Origin: Metabacillus sp. KUDC1714
GTDB lineage: Bacteria > Bacillota > Bacilli > Bacillales > Bacillaceae
Assembly: GCF_014217835.1 (NCBI RefSeq)
Contig: NZ_CP055263.1
Span: 3,289,501-3,353,500, forward strand
Direction of reading: 5' to 3'
DNA length: 64,000 nucleotides
The position numbers and the translations under genes are program-made. Positions 37,269 to 46,900 of this stretch are shown one piece after another (the stretch's first letter is position 1; the number at the start of each line of letters is the position of its first letter). Below the pieces are notes generated by a model, which saw only the letters and a list, made by a program, of their open reading frames with translations, was not told the origin of the DNA and did not search any database.

Positions 37269-37313
37269 AACCAAAAATTTTGAAATATTATAAGTTTCGA
37301 CTTTGTTATAGTA
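37269..37313 (+). promoter_or_regulatory. 45-bp promoter/operator element (copy B)
   Basis: Starts aaccaaaaattttgaaatat and ends ttgttatagta, the same length and block order as copy A at 23268-23312, with an unrelated middle. TATAGT (37307-37312) suits a -10. I infer activation by a YesN-type regulator, probably the one encoded just upstream. Confidence 0.5.
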
Positions 37314-37355
37314 GAAATCACAGAGAGAGAACAAAACAACGAGAGGGGCAAACAA

Positions 37356-37391
37356 ATGAATGAGCATACATTTCACATTATTCATACGTAA
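37356..37391 (+). CDS. Possible 11-residue leader ORF
   Basis: ATG at 37356 with gagagggg about 8 nt upstream reads MNEHTFHIIHT and stops at TAA, within the leader of the LplB-type operon. It may be translated, given the ribosome site, but no family or function is known and it could be chance. Confidence 0.3.
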   Translation: MNEHTFHIIHT

Positions 37392-37393
37392 AT

Positions 37394-37408
37394 ATGAAAT
37401 CGTTACCA
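37394..37408 (+). promoter_or_regulatory. cre (CcpA) site in leader of LplBC-type operon
   Basis: atgaaatcgttacca matches WTGNAANCGNWNNCW throughout and lies 35 bp before the permease start, downstream of the inferred promoter. CcpA bound here would block elongation. It overlaps a small dyad, accaaaattggt (37405-37416). Confidence 0.65.
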
Positions 37409-37442
37409 AAATTGGTTATTTTCAAATAAGGAGGTTAATAAA

Positions 37443-38408
37443 TTGCAAGAATTAGTAAAGGCAAACAAAGGAACAGCAAAACAAATCAAAGTTGCATCTA
37501 AAATAAAGAGTCAATTTGAGTTTATTAAGCAAAACTACGTTCTTTATTTGCTCCTTGCTCCTGCTGTAATCCTTACAATCATTTTTAAGTATGTACCCAT
37601 GTATGGGGCAACCATTGCATTTAAAGATTTTAGTCCAATTAAGGGAATCACGGGCAGTGAATGGGTTGGTTTTAAGCATTTCACAAGTTTTTTAACATCA
37701 CCTAATTTTATGGAAATTTTTATGAATACGCTTAAATTAAGTTCTTTTGAACTTCTCATTGGATTTCCGATTCCCGTCATATTAGCTCTCATGTTAAATC
37801 AGGTGAGAAGAGCTAAAGTAAAAAAGAATGTTCAATTATTTCTTTATGCACCACATTTTATTTCAGTAGTAGTTGTTTCAGGGATGGTTTTCCTGTTTTT
37901 ATCACCGACAGGTCCAATTAATGCGATATTATCTATTTTTTTAGACAAGCCTATATCATTTATGTCTGATCCAGAAGCATTTAGAACGATCTACATTTGG
38001 TCTGGAGTATGGCAAGGTGCTGGGTGGGCATCAATTATTTACGTTGCAGCACTTGCGAATGTGGATCCGCAACTTCATGATGCAGCAACAGTTGATGGGG
38101 CATCACTCTTACAACGAATTTGGCATATTGACCTTCCCACATTGAAACCAGTTATGGCAGTGCTATTTATTCTAGCTGCTGGAGGCATTATGGCTATCGG
38201 TTTTGAAAAGGCTTACCTATTACAAACATCAATGAACCTGCCAAGCGCGGAAATTATACCAACCTATGTATATAAAAGAGGGTTACAAGCAGGCGACTAT
38301 TCATTTGCAACAGCAGTTGGATTATTTAACGCCGTTATTAATGTGATTTTACTCGTCTTTGTCAATCAAGTGGTGAAAAAGCTAAATGAAGGTGAAGGTC
38401 TTCTATAG
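37443..38408 (+). CDS. LplB-type ABC transporter permease
   Basis: A 321-residue CUT1 permease of the LplB/YtcP group: NYVLYLLLAPAVILTIIFKYVPMYGATIAFKDF near the N-terminus and an EAA-type loop LHDAATVDGASLLQRIWHIDLPTL. The start is TTG, 7 nt after aaggaggt. This group handles complex oligosaccharides in bacilli. It lies 16 bp before its partner permease and in one operon with a lipoprotein, a cytoplasmic GH32 and possibly fructokinase, so the cargo is probably fructo-oligosaccharide. Confidence 0.9.
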   Translation: MQELVKANKGTAKQIKVASKIKSQFEFIKQNYVLYLLLAPAVILTIIFKYVPMYGATIAFKDFSPIKGITGSEWVGFKHFTSFLTSPNFMEIFMNTLKLSSFELLIGFPIPVILALMLNQVRRAKVKKNVQLFLYAPHFISVVVVSGMVFLFLSPTGPINAILSIFLDKPISFMSDPEAFRTIYIWSGVWQGAGWASIIYVAALANVDPQLHDAATVDGASLLQRIWHIDLPTLKPVMAVLFILAAGGIMAIGFEKAYLLQTSMNLPSAEIIPTYVYKRGLQAGDYSFATAVGLFNAVINVILLVFVNQVVKKLNEGEGLL

Positions 38409-38423
38409 AAAGGAGGAAAAAGC

Positions 38424-39299
38424 ATGAATAATTCAAAAACTGATAAATTAATACTTCTTTTTAATAAAGTTCTGTTAAGTGTCATTGTCATGATTGTTGT
38501 TTTTCCACTCTTATATGTATTGCTCGCTTCTTTTTTAGAACCTAATGCGCTAATTAGCAAAGGATTTAAGATAAATACATCTGATTGGACTTTTGAAGGC
38601 TACAAGAGAATTTTAACCGATGGTACCATCGTGAAAGGGTTCATGAATTCAATTCTCTATTCAACTGGATTTACAATTGTAACAGTATTAGTTTGTATTC
38701 TTGCGGGATATACGTTATCCACAGAAGGTTTAGTTGGTAGAAAAATAATTATGGTATTCTTTCTCATTACAATGTTTTTTAATGGGGGATTAATCCCAAC
38801 TTATTTAGTTGTCCGAGATTTAGGAATGCTTAATACAATTTGGTCGATAATTGTTCCAAATGCTATCAATGTATGGTTTATTATTTTAGCTCGAACCTAT
38901 TTTAAATCAATTCCAAAAGAGTTAAAGGAAGCAGCAAGAATAGATGGTGCATCTGAATTCAAGATATTCCTAAAAATTGTCTTCCCTTTGTCTAAACCAA
39001 TTATTTTTGTTCTAGCTTTATATGCTTTTATCGGTCAGTGGAATGCTTATTTTGATGCGATGATTTATCTTGAAGATCGAGATCTCTATCCATTGCAATT
39101 GGTATTACGTTCTATTTTAATTCAAAACGAAGTACAGCCTGGAATGATTAGTGATCAACTTGCAAGAGCTGAGTTGCAAAAGATTTCAGAAATGATTAAG
39201 TATTCATCGATCGTTATTGCCAGCTTACCATTAATTGTTATGTATCCATTCTTCCAGAAATATTTTGAAAAAGGTGTTATGGTTGGATCTTTAAAATAA
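38424..39299 (+). CDS. LplC-type ABC transporter permease
   Basis: A 291-residue partner permease with VFPLLYVLLASF, FFNGGLIPTYLVVRDLGMLNTIW and EAA loop KEAARIDGASEFKIFLKIVFPLSKP, all typical of LplC/YtcO-type proteins. SD aaaggagg. Ends with the family pattern GVMVGSLK. Together with the previous gene it forms the channel; the ATPase is not encoded nearby. Confidence 0.9.
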   Translation: MNNSKTDKLILLFNKVLLSVIVMIVVFPLLYVLLASFLEPNALISKGFKINTSDWTFEGYKRILTDGTIVKGFMNSILYSTGFTIVTVLVCILAGYTLSTEGLVGRKIIMVFFLITMFFNGGLIPTYLVVRDLGMLNTIWSIIVPNAINVWFIILARTYFKSIPKELKEAARIDGASEFKIFLKIVFPLSKPIIFVLALYAFIGQWNAYFDAMIYLEDRDLYPLQLVLRSILIQNEVQPGMISDQLARAELQKISEMIKYSSIVIASLPLIVMYPFFQKYFEKGVMVGSLK

Positions 39300-39320
39300 T
39301 AAAAAAAGTGGGGGTTTACT

Positions 39321-40934
39321 ATGAAAAAAATGTATAAAACAATTTCTGCATTGGTACTCTCCGGAGCATTAGTTGCTACGGGATGTAGTAATAAAAGCAA
39401 TGAAAGTGCTTCATCTGAGGCTTTTGAACTTAAAGAGATTTCATTTCCATTAGAAGAGAAGGTTACATTAAAAATGATGACTCAAAGTTCTCCATTAGCA
39501 CCAAATGATCCAAATGAAAAACTCATTTACCAAAGATTAGAAGAGGAAACAGGGGTTCATGTTGATTGGACGAACTATACAGCGGATACATTTGTTGAAA
39601 AAAGAAATTTAGCCATTGCTAGCGGAGAGCTGCCGGATGCAATATTAAATGCAGGTTATAGTGACTATGAATTATTAAAACTAGCAAAAGATGGAGCAAT
39701 TGTTCCAGTTGAAGAATTAATCGAACAACATATGCCTAACTTACAAAAAGTGCTTGATGCTGCACCTGAGTATAAAGCAATGATAACTGCACCTGATGGG
39801 CATATTTATTCGTTTCCTTGGATTGAGGAACTAGGCTCAGGGAAAGAAAGTATCCATTCAGTGGACGATTTCCCTTGGATTAACGTTGAATGGTTGAATA
39901 ATTTAGGCTTGAAAATGCCAAAGACTACTGAGGAATTAAAAGAAGTATTAATTGCTTTTAAAACCCAAGATCCAAATGGTAACGGGGAAGCAGACGAAAT
40001 CCCAATGTCTTTCATCATTAATCATGGTGGTGAGGATTTATCATTCTTATTTGGCTCATTTGGTCTAGGTGAAAACGGGGATCATACTGTTGTAACGAAT
40101 GATGGAGAAGTAAAACTAACAGCTGCAGATGAGGGCTATAAAGAAGCAATCAAATTTTTCAATGAATTATATGAAGAAGATTTAATTGATATTGAGGCAT
40201 TTGAGCAGGATTGGAATACGTATCTTGCAAAAGGAAAACAAGAACGCTATGGTTTATATTTCACATGGGATAAAGCAAATATCACGGGGATGAATGATAA
40301 ATATGATTTAATGCCTGCCCTAGAAGGTTCAGATGGACATAAAAATGTTGCAAGAACAAATGGAATGGGCTTCGATAGAGGTAGAATGGTTATTACAAGT
40401 GCAAACAAAAACGTGGAATTAACAGCAAAATGGATCGACGAACTCTATGATCCACTTCAATCTGTTCAAAACAACTGGGGTACGTATGGAGATGAAACAC
40501 AACAAAATATTTTTGAATTGGATGAAAGCGCTAATCTGCTAAAGCACCTTCCATTAAATGGTGCAGCTCCTGTTGAATTAAGAGAGAAAACGTCTATCGG
40601 TGGGCCATTAGCGATACTGGATGAATATTATGGACATGTTACGACTAAACCAGACGATGCAGCATGGAGATTAGGATTAATGAAGGATGTTATGGTTCCA
40701 GATATGAAAGCAGAAAACATTTATCCAAGAGTGTTTTTCTCAATTGAAGAATTAGATAAACTTTCAACAATCGAAGCGGATTTATTTCCATATATTAAAA
40801 GGAAAAAAGCAGAATGGATTACAAATGGAAAAGTTGAAGAAGAGTGGGATGCTCATTTAGCTGAACTAGACAGACTTGGATTACAAGAATGGTTAGAAAT
40901 TAAACAAGCAGGTTATGATCGAAATCAGCAATAA
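39321..40934 (+). CDS. LipO-type oligosaccharide-binding lipoprotein
   Basis: A 537-residue family 1 binding protein with lipobox LVATGC. Typical phrases: LEEETGVHVDWTNY, RNLAIASGELPDA, TAPDGHIYSFPWIEELG, FKTQDPNGNGEADEIPMSF. The long size and C-terminal region (DLFPYIKRKKAEWITNGKVEEEWD) fit the LipO/YtcQ group that serves LplB/LplC permeases. The SD is agtggggg. A hairpin follows before the cytoplasmic GH32 gene. Inferred ligand: levan- or inulin-derived oligosaccharides. Confidence 0.88.
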   Translation: MKKMYKTISALVLSGALVATGCSNKSNESASSEAFELKEISFPLEEKVTLKMMTQSSPLAPNDPNEKLIYQRLEEETGVHVDWTNYTADTFVEKRNLAIASGELPDAILNAGYSDYELLKLAKDGAIVPVEELIEQHMPNLQKVLDAAPEYKAMITAPDGHIYSFPWIEELGSGKESIHSVDDFPWINVEWLNNLGLKMPKTTEELKEVLIAFKTQDPNGNGEADEIPMSFIINHGGEDLSFLFGSFGLGENGDHTVVTNDGEVKLTAADEGYKEAIKFFNELYEEDLIDIEAFEQDWNTYLAKGKQERYGLYFTWDKANITGMNDKYDLMPALEGSDGHKNVARTNGMGFDRGRMVITSANKNVELTAKWIDELYDPLQSVQNNWGTYGDETQQNIFELDESANLLKHLPLNGAAPVELREKTSIGGPLAILDEYYGHVTTKPDDAAWRLGLMKDVMVPDMKAENIYPRVFFSIEELDKLSTIEADLFPYIKRKKAEWITNGKVEEEWDAHLAELDRLGLQEWLEIKQAGYDRNQQ

Positions 40935-40957
40935 TAGATTCGTATAACATGACTATG

Positions 40958-40992
40958 ATGGCTGTACGTTGCTATGACGTGGGTACAGCCAT
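40958..40992 (+). terminator. Intercistronic hairpin after binding-protein gene
   Basis: Ten-bp perfect stem atggctgtac/gtacagccat with 15-nt loop and only a weak tail. Lies between the LipO-type gene and the GH32 gene; probably partial termination or 3'-end protection. Confidence 0.6.
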
Positions 40993-41036
40993 TTGAATGA
41001 TGGTAGAAAATTATATTACTAGAAAAGGTGAAAAAT

Positions 41037-42527
41037 ATGAAACAACAATATAATCAAGTTGCACAAAAATATAAAGAGCAGTATCGTCCTCAATTTCATT
41101 TTACACCAGAAGAAAATTGGATGAATGATCCTAATGGTATGGTTTATTTCAATGATGAATATCATTTGTTTTATCAACACCATCCATTTGGAACAACATG
41201 GGGTCCAATGCATTGGGGCCATGCGGTTAGTAAAGATTTAATTCATTGGGAGCACCTTCCAATAGCATTATTTCCAGACGAACATGGAACGATTTTTTCT
41301 GGTAGTGCAATTGTTGATTGGAATAATACTTCTGGATTTTTCGATGATCAACCTGGACTGGTAGCTATTTATACTAGTGCTGATAACTATCCGGATTCTG
41401 ATCGCCCTCGTCAAAGACAAAGTTTAGCTTATAGTATTGATAATGGAAGAACTTGGGTGAAATATGAGGGGAATCCAGTACTTTCAGATGTGAATATAAC
41501 AGATTATCGTGATCCTAAGGTATTTTGGCATCATGATACGAATAAATGGGTTATGGTATTAGCTACTGAACAATCTGTGACCATTTACACATCCCCTAAT
41601 TTAATAGATTGGGAGTATGCAAGTGAATTCGGAAATAAAGCAGGTTCACATGATGGCGTTTGGGAATGCCCTGATCTATTTCAATTATCTATTGATGATG
41701 ACAAGAGCAATCAGAAATGGGCTATGTTGGTAAGCATTGGAGATAACTCTGAATTTAAGGAAGGTTCGAGAACACAATATTTCATTGGTCAATTTGATGG
41801 TACAACCTTTGTAAATGACAATGACGATGATACAATCCTTTGGTTAGATTATGGAAGAGATAATTATGCTGGTGTTACCTGGTCTGATTCTCCAGACGAA
41901 AGAAGAATTTATATTGGGTGGATGAGTAACTGGCGATATGCAAATCAAGTACCGACGAATGAGTGGAGAAGCGCAATGACACTTCCGAGAGAGTTAACTA
42001 TGACTTCTACCGAAGAAGGAGTTCGCTTGGTTCAAAAACCTGTATCAGAAATTAATAAAATAAGAAAAGAGACGAATATTCATAAAGAAATCATCATTGA
42101 CTCGAACAATTCTGTTTTTTTTGACTTGAACAATAAATTAATGGAGATTGAAATTGAATTCGAACAAATAAATTCATCGGAATTTGATTTACTCATTCAG
42201 CATTCAGAGACTGAAAAAACCATTATTAGTTATGACGTTAGGAATAGTTCGCTACTAGTAGATAGAACGAATTCAGGAGAAAATAGTTTCTCAACATCAT
42301 TCCCAGCAGTACAAGAAGCGCCATTAAAAATGAAAAATAATAAAGTAAAGCTTCAACTGTTTATTGATACTTCATCAATCGAATTATTTGCAAATGATGG
42401 TGAGATTGCCATGACTAGCTTAATTTTCCCAAGTGAGATTGGCAAAGGTCTCACATTGGTCTCGAATGGCGGAAGTACAAATGTCTCAACATTAAAAGTA
42501 ACTGAACTAGAATCAATTTGGAAGTAA
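41037..42527 (+). CDS. Cytoplasmic GH32 beta-fructofuranosidase
   Basis: ATG at 41037 is used, as aaaaggtg (containing the alternative GTG at 41028) serves as its ribosome site. 496 residues, no signal peptide. All canonical GH32 motifs are present: WMNDPNG (nucleophile Asp31), YRDPK (Asp159), WECPDLF (acid/base Glu210), and a C-terminal beta-sandwich with FIDTSSIELFANDG. It resembles the catalytic part of the split enzyme at 28463 closely (GTTWGPMHWGHAVS). Probably releases fructose from imported fructo-oligosaccharides or sucrose, feeding the fructokinase encoded next. Confidence 0.92.
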   Translation: MKQQYNQVAQKYKEQYRPQFHFTPEENWMNDPNGMVYFNDEYHLFYQHHPFGTTWGPMHWGHAVSKDLIHWEHLPIALFPDEHGTIFSGSAIVDWNNTSGFFDDQPGLVAIYTSADNYPDSDRPRQRQSLAYSIDNGRTWVKYEGNPVLSDVNITDYRDPKVFWHHDTNKWVMVLATEQSVTIYTSPNLIDWEYASEFGNKAGSHDGVWECPDLFQLSIDDDKSNQKWAMLVSIGDNSEFKEGSRTQYFIGQFDGTTFVNDNDDDTILWLDYGRDNYAGVTWSDSPDERRIYIGWMSNWRYANQVPTNEWRSAMTLPRELTMTSTEEGVRLVQKPVSEINKIRKETNIHKEIIIDSNNSVFFDLNNKLMEIEIEFEQINSSEFDLLIQHSETEKTIISYDVRNSSLLVDRTNSGENSFSTSFPAVQEAPLKMKNNKVKLQLFIDTSSIELFANDGEIAMTSLIFPSEIGKGLTLVSNGGSTNVSTLKVTELESIWK

Positions 42528-42543
42528 ACTAAAAAATATTTTG

Positions 42544-42580
42544 AAAGCTCTAATCGGGTAAGTGGTTAGAGCTTTATTTT
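42544..42580 (+). terminator. Intrinsic terminator between GH32 and fructokinase genes
   Basis: Ten-bp perfect stem aaagctctaa/ttagagcttt, 12-nt loop, followed by atttt. Fructokinase may be expressed by read-through or from its own weak promoter. Confidence 0.75.
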
Positions 42581-42612
42581 GCTAAGAATCTCATAAGGAA
42601 GGTGGAATTTAT

Positions 42613-43563
42613 ATGAGTTCATCAGTCATTTGCATTGGCGAGCTATTAATTGATTTTTTTTGTACAGATGTAAACATAGATTTAGTTGATGGCCAGAGTT
42701 TTGAAAAACAAGCAGGGGGAGCCCCTGCAAATGTGTGTGCCACGATTGTGAAACTTGGTGGTAATGCAAAGTTCTGTGGGAAAGTAGGCAATGATCCGTT
42801 TGGGCACTTTTTAAAGAAAACATTAGATGATCTAAATGTTGATACTTCTATGATCGTATTAGATAAGGAACATCCAACGACACTAGCTTTTGTATCACTA
42901 AAAGCAGACGGAGAAAGGGATTTTGTGTTTAATCGAGGAGCTGATGCATTTTTATCTGAAGATGAACTGGATAAAAAGAAACTTGAAGAAAGTAACATTT
43001 TACATTTCGGATCAGCTACTGCTCTATTAGAGGATCCCTTTCAATCTACTTATTTAAATGCAATGAGAACAGCAAAAGAAGCAGATAAATTTATTTCTTT
43101 TGATCCTAACTTTAGAAAAGACCTGTGGCCAGATAGAATACAAACATTTATTGATTTAGCTAAAGAGGGAATAGCCTTAGCAGATTTTGTAAAGGTAAGT
43201 GATGATGAGTTGAGGATTATAACAGGAATGAATGATATAAAACAAGGAATTTTATCACTTCATAACTTGGGAGCAAAAGTAATTGCCGTAACACTTGGAA
43301 AAGAGGGAACATTTATCTCTAATGGAGAAAATACTGAGATTGTTCCGAGTATCAAAGTAAACTCAATTGATTCCACTGGTGCTGGTGATGCATTTGTAGG
43401 AGCAACACTTTTTCAATTGGCTAAAGCAGGAGATCCTAAAAATACTTTAGAAGACTTTGAACATCTTAAACAAGTCATTACTTTTAGCAATAGAGTAGGT
43501 GCAATGGTTTGTATGAAGGTAGGAGCAATTGCTGCAATCCCGAATATTGAGGAAGTTTCATAG
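42613..43563 (+). CDS. Fructokinase (PfkB family)
   Basis: A 316-residue cytoplasmic sugar kinase. The PfkB signatures are present: [25 protein letters not shown] near the N-terminus and [15 protein letters not shown] with catalytic Asp towards the C-terminus. The start IGELLIDF is typical of ScrK/fructokinase-type members. It would convert fructose released inside the cell to fructose 6-phosphate. SD aaggaaggtgg. Other PfkB substrates (ribose, 2-keto-3-deoxygluconate) are possible, but the gene neighbourhood favours fructose. Confidence 0.9.
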   Translation: MSSSVICIGELLIDFFCTDVNIDLVDGQSFEKQAGGAPANVCATIVKLGGNAKFCGKVGNDPFGHFLKKTLDDLNVDTSMIVLDKEHPTTLAFVSLKADGERDFVFNRGADAFLSEDELDKKKLEESNILHFGSATALLEDPFQSTYLNAMRTAKEADKFISFDPNFRKDLWPDRIQTFIDLAKEGIALADFVKVSDDELRIITGMNDIKQGILSLHNLGAKVIAVTLGKEGTFISNGENTEIVPSIKVNSIDSTGAGDAFVGATLFQLAKAGDPKNTLEDFEHLKQVITFSNRVGAMVCMKVGAIAAIPNIEEVS

Positions 43564-43586
43564 ATTATAATTTTTTAGACTAAAAA

Positions 43587-43624
43587 CATCAGCATTTTTC
43601 TATCATGTTCGAAAAATGCTGATG
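43587..43624. terminator. Strong hairpin, terminator-like, T-tail on the minus strand
   Basis: A perfect 14-bp stem (catcagcatttttc 43587-43600, gaaaaatgctgatg 43611-43624) with 10-nt loop. Read on the + strand no T-run follows; read on the - strand the stem is followed by ttttta. It will still stop or stabilise the fructokinase message, but its polarity suits a minus-strand gene that is no longer there. Confidence 0.6.
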
Positions 43625-43700
43625 CAAAGAGTGTTAATGCAATCAGACTGGTTAACTGTCATCTCCATTAACTTTTAAGGAGGCTATTTAAGTTAGTTAA

Positions 43701-43890
43701 GCCACTATAGGTGTTATTACCATAGTTGGAATTGATGACATCAATATGTCTAGCACACTAGGGGGAGTATCCCTTATTATAGCTGCATTATCATGGGCGT
43801 TAATGTTGGTACTAATAAAATGCTTGCCTAGTGATTATTCACAAATTGCTGTAACTACCTAAACAGCCTACATTTTAGCTAGAATAAATA
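43701..43890 (+). pseudogene. Remnant of an EamA/DMT-family membrane transporter
   Basis: The frame from 43701 reads ATIGVITIVGIDDINMSSTL, then GGVSLIIAALSWALMLVLIK and an in-frame TAA after AVTT, with TAYILAR continuing beyond the stop. The GV...AALSWAL pattern is that of the second EamA repeat of drug/metabolite transporters. No start, ribosome site or flanking transporter sequence is present. It looks like a decayed fragment left by a deletion. Together with the nearby minus-polarity hairpin it suggests former gene content at this junction. Confidence 0.6.
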
Positions 43891-43945
43891 TAAAAATTTG
43901 GTATAGTCGTAAATTTAACCTTCAATCCTTTTTTTATCATCAGCT

Positions 43946-43960
43946 TTGAAAGCGCTTAAA
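43946..43960 (+). promoter_or_regulatory. cre (CcpA) site upstream of secreted GH32 gene
   Basis: ttgaaagcgcttaaa contains the core tgaaagcgctt and matches the cre consensus at all but one position. It lies 25 bp before the ATG at 43985. Implies catabolite repression of this fructanase. Confidence 0.65.
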
Positions 43961-43984
43961 TATATATATATAGGATGTGATTAA

Positions 43985-46900
43985 ATGAAAAATAAGAAAT
44001 CAAATGTTATTAAATTAGCTTTGCTAATCGTATTCGTTTTCTCAGCTTTATATATTGATAGTCATCTTCAAGTTACGGCATCTGAACATAAAGCTGCTAT
44101 ATTCGGTTATTTACCTATATCGGGTACTTGGTCGAAAGAATCAAGCGGTGATATCAGAGGTAAAAGTGGAAAGAAACAACCTGCAATTAACTTATCAACT
44201 ACCGAGGTTGGGAGTAATTTTGTCTATAAAGCAAATGTAATGATTGATTCTTCTAGGGCGTTAGGTTCTATTGTATTTCGAGCGGATCAAGTAGGCAAAG
44301 GTGGCTATATGCTTAGCTTAGAACCAAAAAAGAATAAAATTCAATTAGTTGATAGAAAAACTGGTTTAAATATAGGAAAGCCTATTAAAAAAGAAATTGA
44401 AACAGATGTTAGCTATCAATTAAAAATAATTGCTGATGGACCAACAATTAAAGTATTCTTGAATGAAAAAATGATTTTGAATGTAAAGGATTCACGATAT
44501 TTAAAAGGAGTTACAGGCTTTCATGTTGATAATGGGACAGCAACCTTTAGTAAAGTGTCCGTACATGAGGTCAGAACAAATCTAACAAATTGGAAAATGC
44601 AAGAAGATAAATGGGCTACTTCTGCAGAAGGATTAGTTGGTACAACTGAATCAAAAAAAGATATTTATGCTGTATCACATACATCTGTTACGGATTTCAA
44701 TTATGAAGCAGATGTTATTGTGAAAGACAAAAATGCAGTAGGAACATTAATTTTTCGTTCAAATGAATCAGGTTTGCAGGGGTATGGATTGCAAATAGAT
44801 CCTAAATCAGATCGTATTCGCTTATATAATACGAAACAAAATAAAGAAATTGCTAAAAGCAATGTTTCAATCGAATCAGGTAACCTTTATCATATCCGCA
44901 TAAAAGCGGAGGGTACTTCTTTAAAAGTATACTGGCAAAACCATTCGGAACCTGTGATTCGTGTTGATAGTGATGTCTATACGGAAGGTTTCTTAGGACT
45001 TCATGCGTCAAATGGCAGTGTAGTCTTTCAAAACATAAAAATAAGTGAAATGAATTCAAATTTAGATGGATGGGTTTCCTATAATGGAGAATGGGCTCCA
45101 CATCTTGAAGGGGTGAAAGGAGTTAGTTTGGGAGCTAATAATACGTATCAAGTAGCTGAAACAACGAAAGCGGATTTCGTTCTAGAAGGTGACGTAAAGG
45201 TGGATGCAGATACTGCATATGGAACGGCAGGACTCGTTTTTCGTGCAAATTCAGATGCAACAAGAGGGTATATGCTAAAACTTGATCCTAATTTAAATAA
45301 AATTCGTTTATTGGATCTAAATGGAGATAGAACTGTTAGTATGGCAGATAGAAATGTTGAAGTAGGCAAGACATATCATTTTGAAGTTCATGCAGAGGGA
45401 TCGAATTTTAAGGTATATGTAGATGGATATGCTGACCCTGTCATAAATGTAAAAGATTCTGCTTATTCTAATGGGAAATTTGGTTTAAATGTGTATAACG
45501 GAACCGCCTATTTTCAAAATGTTTATGCGACGACATTTGATGATTATTATTCAGAGCTATATCGACCACAGTATCATTTTACCCAAGCAAGAGGTTCAGC
45601 AAGTGACCCTAACGGATTGGTTTATTATGAAGGAGAATACCATCTCTTTCACCAAGATGGCGGCAAATGGGCACATGCTGTTAGTACAGACCTCGTCCAT
45701 TGGAAGAGATTGCCGATCGCGATCCCTTGGAATGAGATGGGGCATGCATGGTCAGGCTCAGCAGTAGTTGATCATGATAATGTTTCAGGATTGTTTAATG
45801 AAGAAGGCTCGGGATTAATTGCCTATTACACATCTTTCAATCCAGCTAAGCACAATGGAGATCAAAAGATAGGTGTGGCTTATAGTCGGGATAAGGGACG
45901 AACATGGGAGTTTTATGATGGAAATCCGATTATCCCTAATATTGGTGAATTTTATGGTGGTGAAGGCTGGGATTTCCGCGATCCAAAAGTCGTTTGGGAT
46001 GAAGATCATAAGCAGTGGGTGATGGTTGTTTCAGGAGGAGATCATATCCGATTTTTCACGTCCAAGGATTTGTTGAATTGGGAACTTATCGAATCATTTG
46101 GCTATGGTAAGTATGTAAGAGGTGGAGTGTGGGAATGTCCAGATTTCTTTCAACTACCGGTAGATGGAGATGAAACTAATAAAAAATGGGTGTTATCAAT
46201 CAGTACAGGTGCCAACCCAAATACGAACGGATCTGATTCAGAATACTTTGTTGGTACCTTTGATGGTAAACGCTTTGTTAGTGATCATCCTGAGGGTTTT
46301 GTATTGAAAAATGAATATGGAAAAGAAATGTATGCAGCCATGTCATTTTCTGATATTCCTGCATCAGACGGTCGTCGCATATCATTAGGATGGATGAGCA
46401 ATTGGGATTACCCTTTCAGTTTTCCAACTTCCCCATGGCAGGGACAAATGTCAATTCCCCGCGAATTAACATTAAAAACAGTTCCAGGTGAGGGGGTTCG
46501 TATGTTGCAAAACCCGATCGAAGAATTAGAAAAACTAAGAGGACCAGCATTCTCAAGGAGCAATAGGATTGTAAAAATGGATGATCCCAACTTGCTTTCA
46601 GAGTTGAATGGCTCAGCCTATGAAATTGTTGCAGAATTTGAGCTACCTGAAGAAAATGGTTTAGAAGAATTCGGCTTTCGTCTTAGAGAATCAGTGGATC
46701 AAGATCAAAAGACAGTAGTAGGCTACAATGTTACCGATTCAAAGATGTTTTTCGACCGTTCCGAATCAGGAGAAATTGATTTTTCTGATAAGTTTTCTAC
46801 TTATCATGAAGCAACAATAAAACCAAATAATAAACGGGTTAAAATGAGAATTTATGTTGATGAGTCATCGGTTGAAGTATTTGGAAATGAAGGTCAAGCT

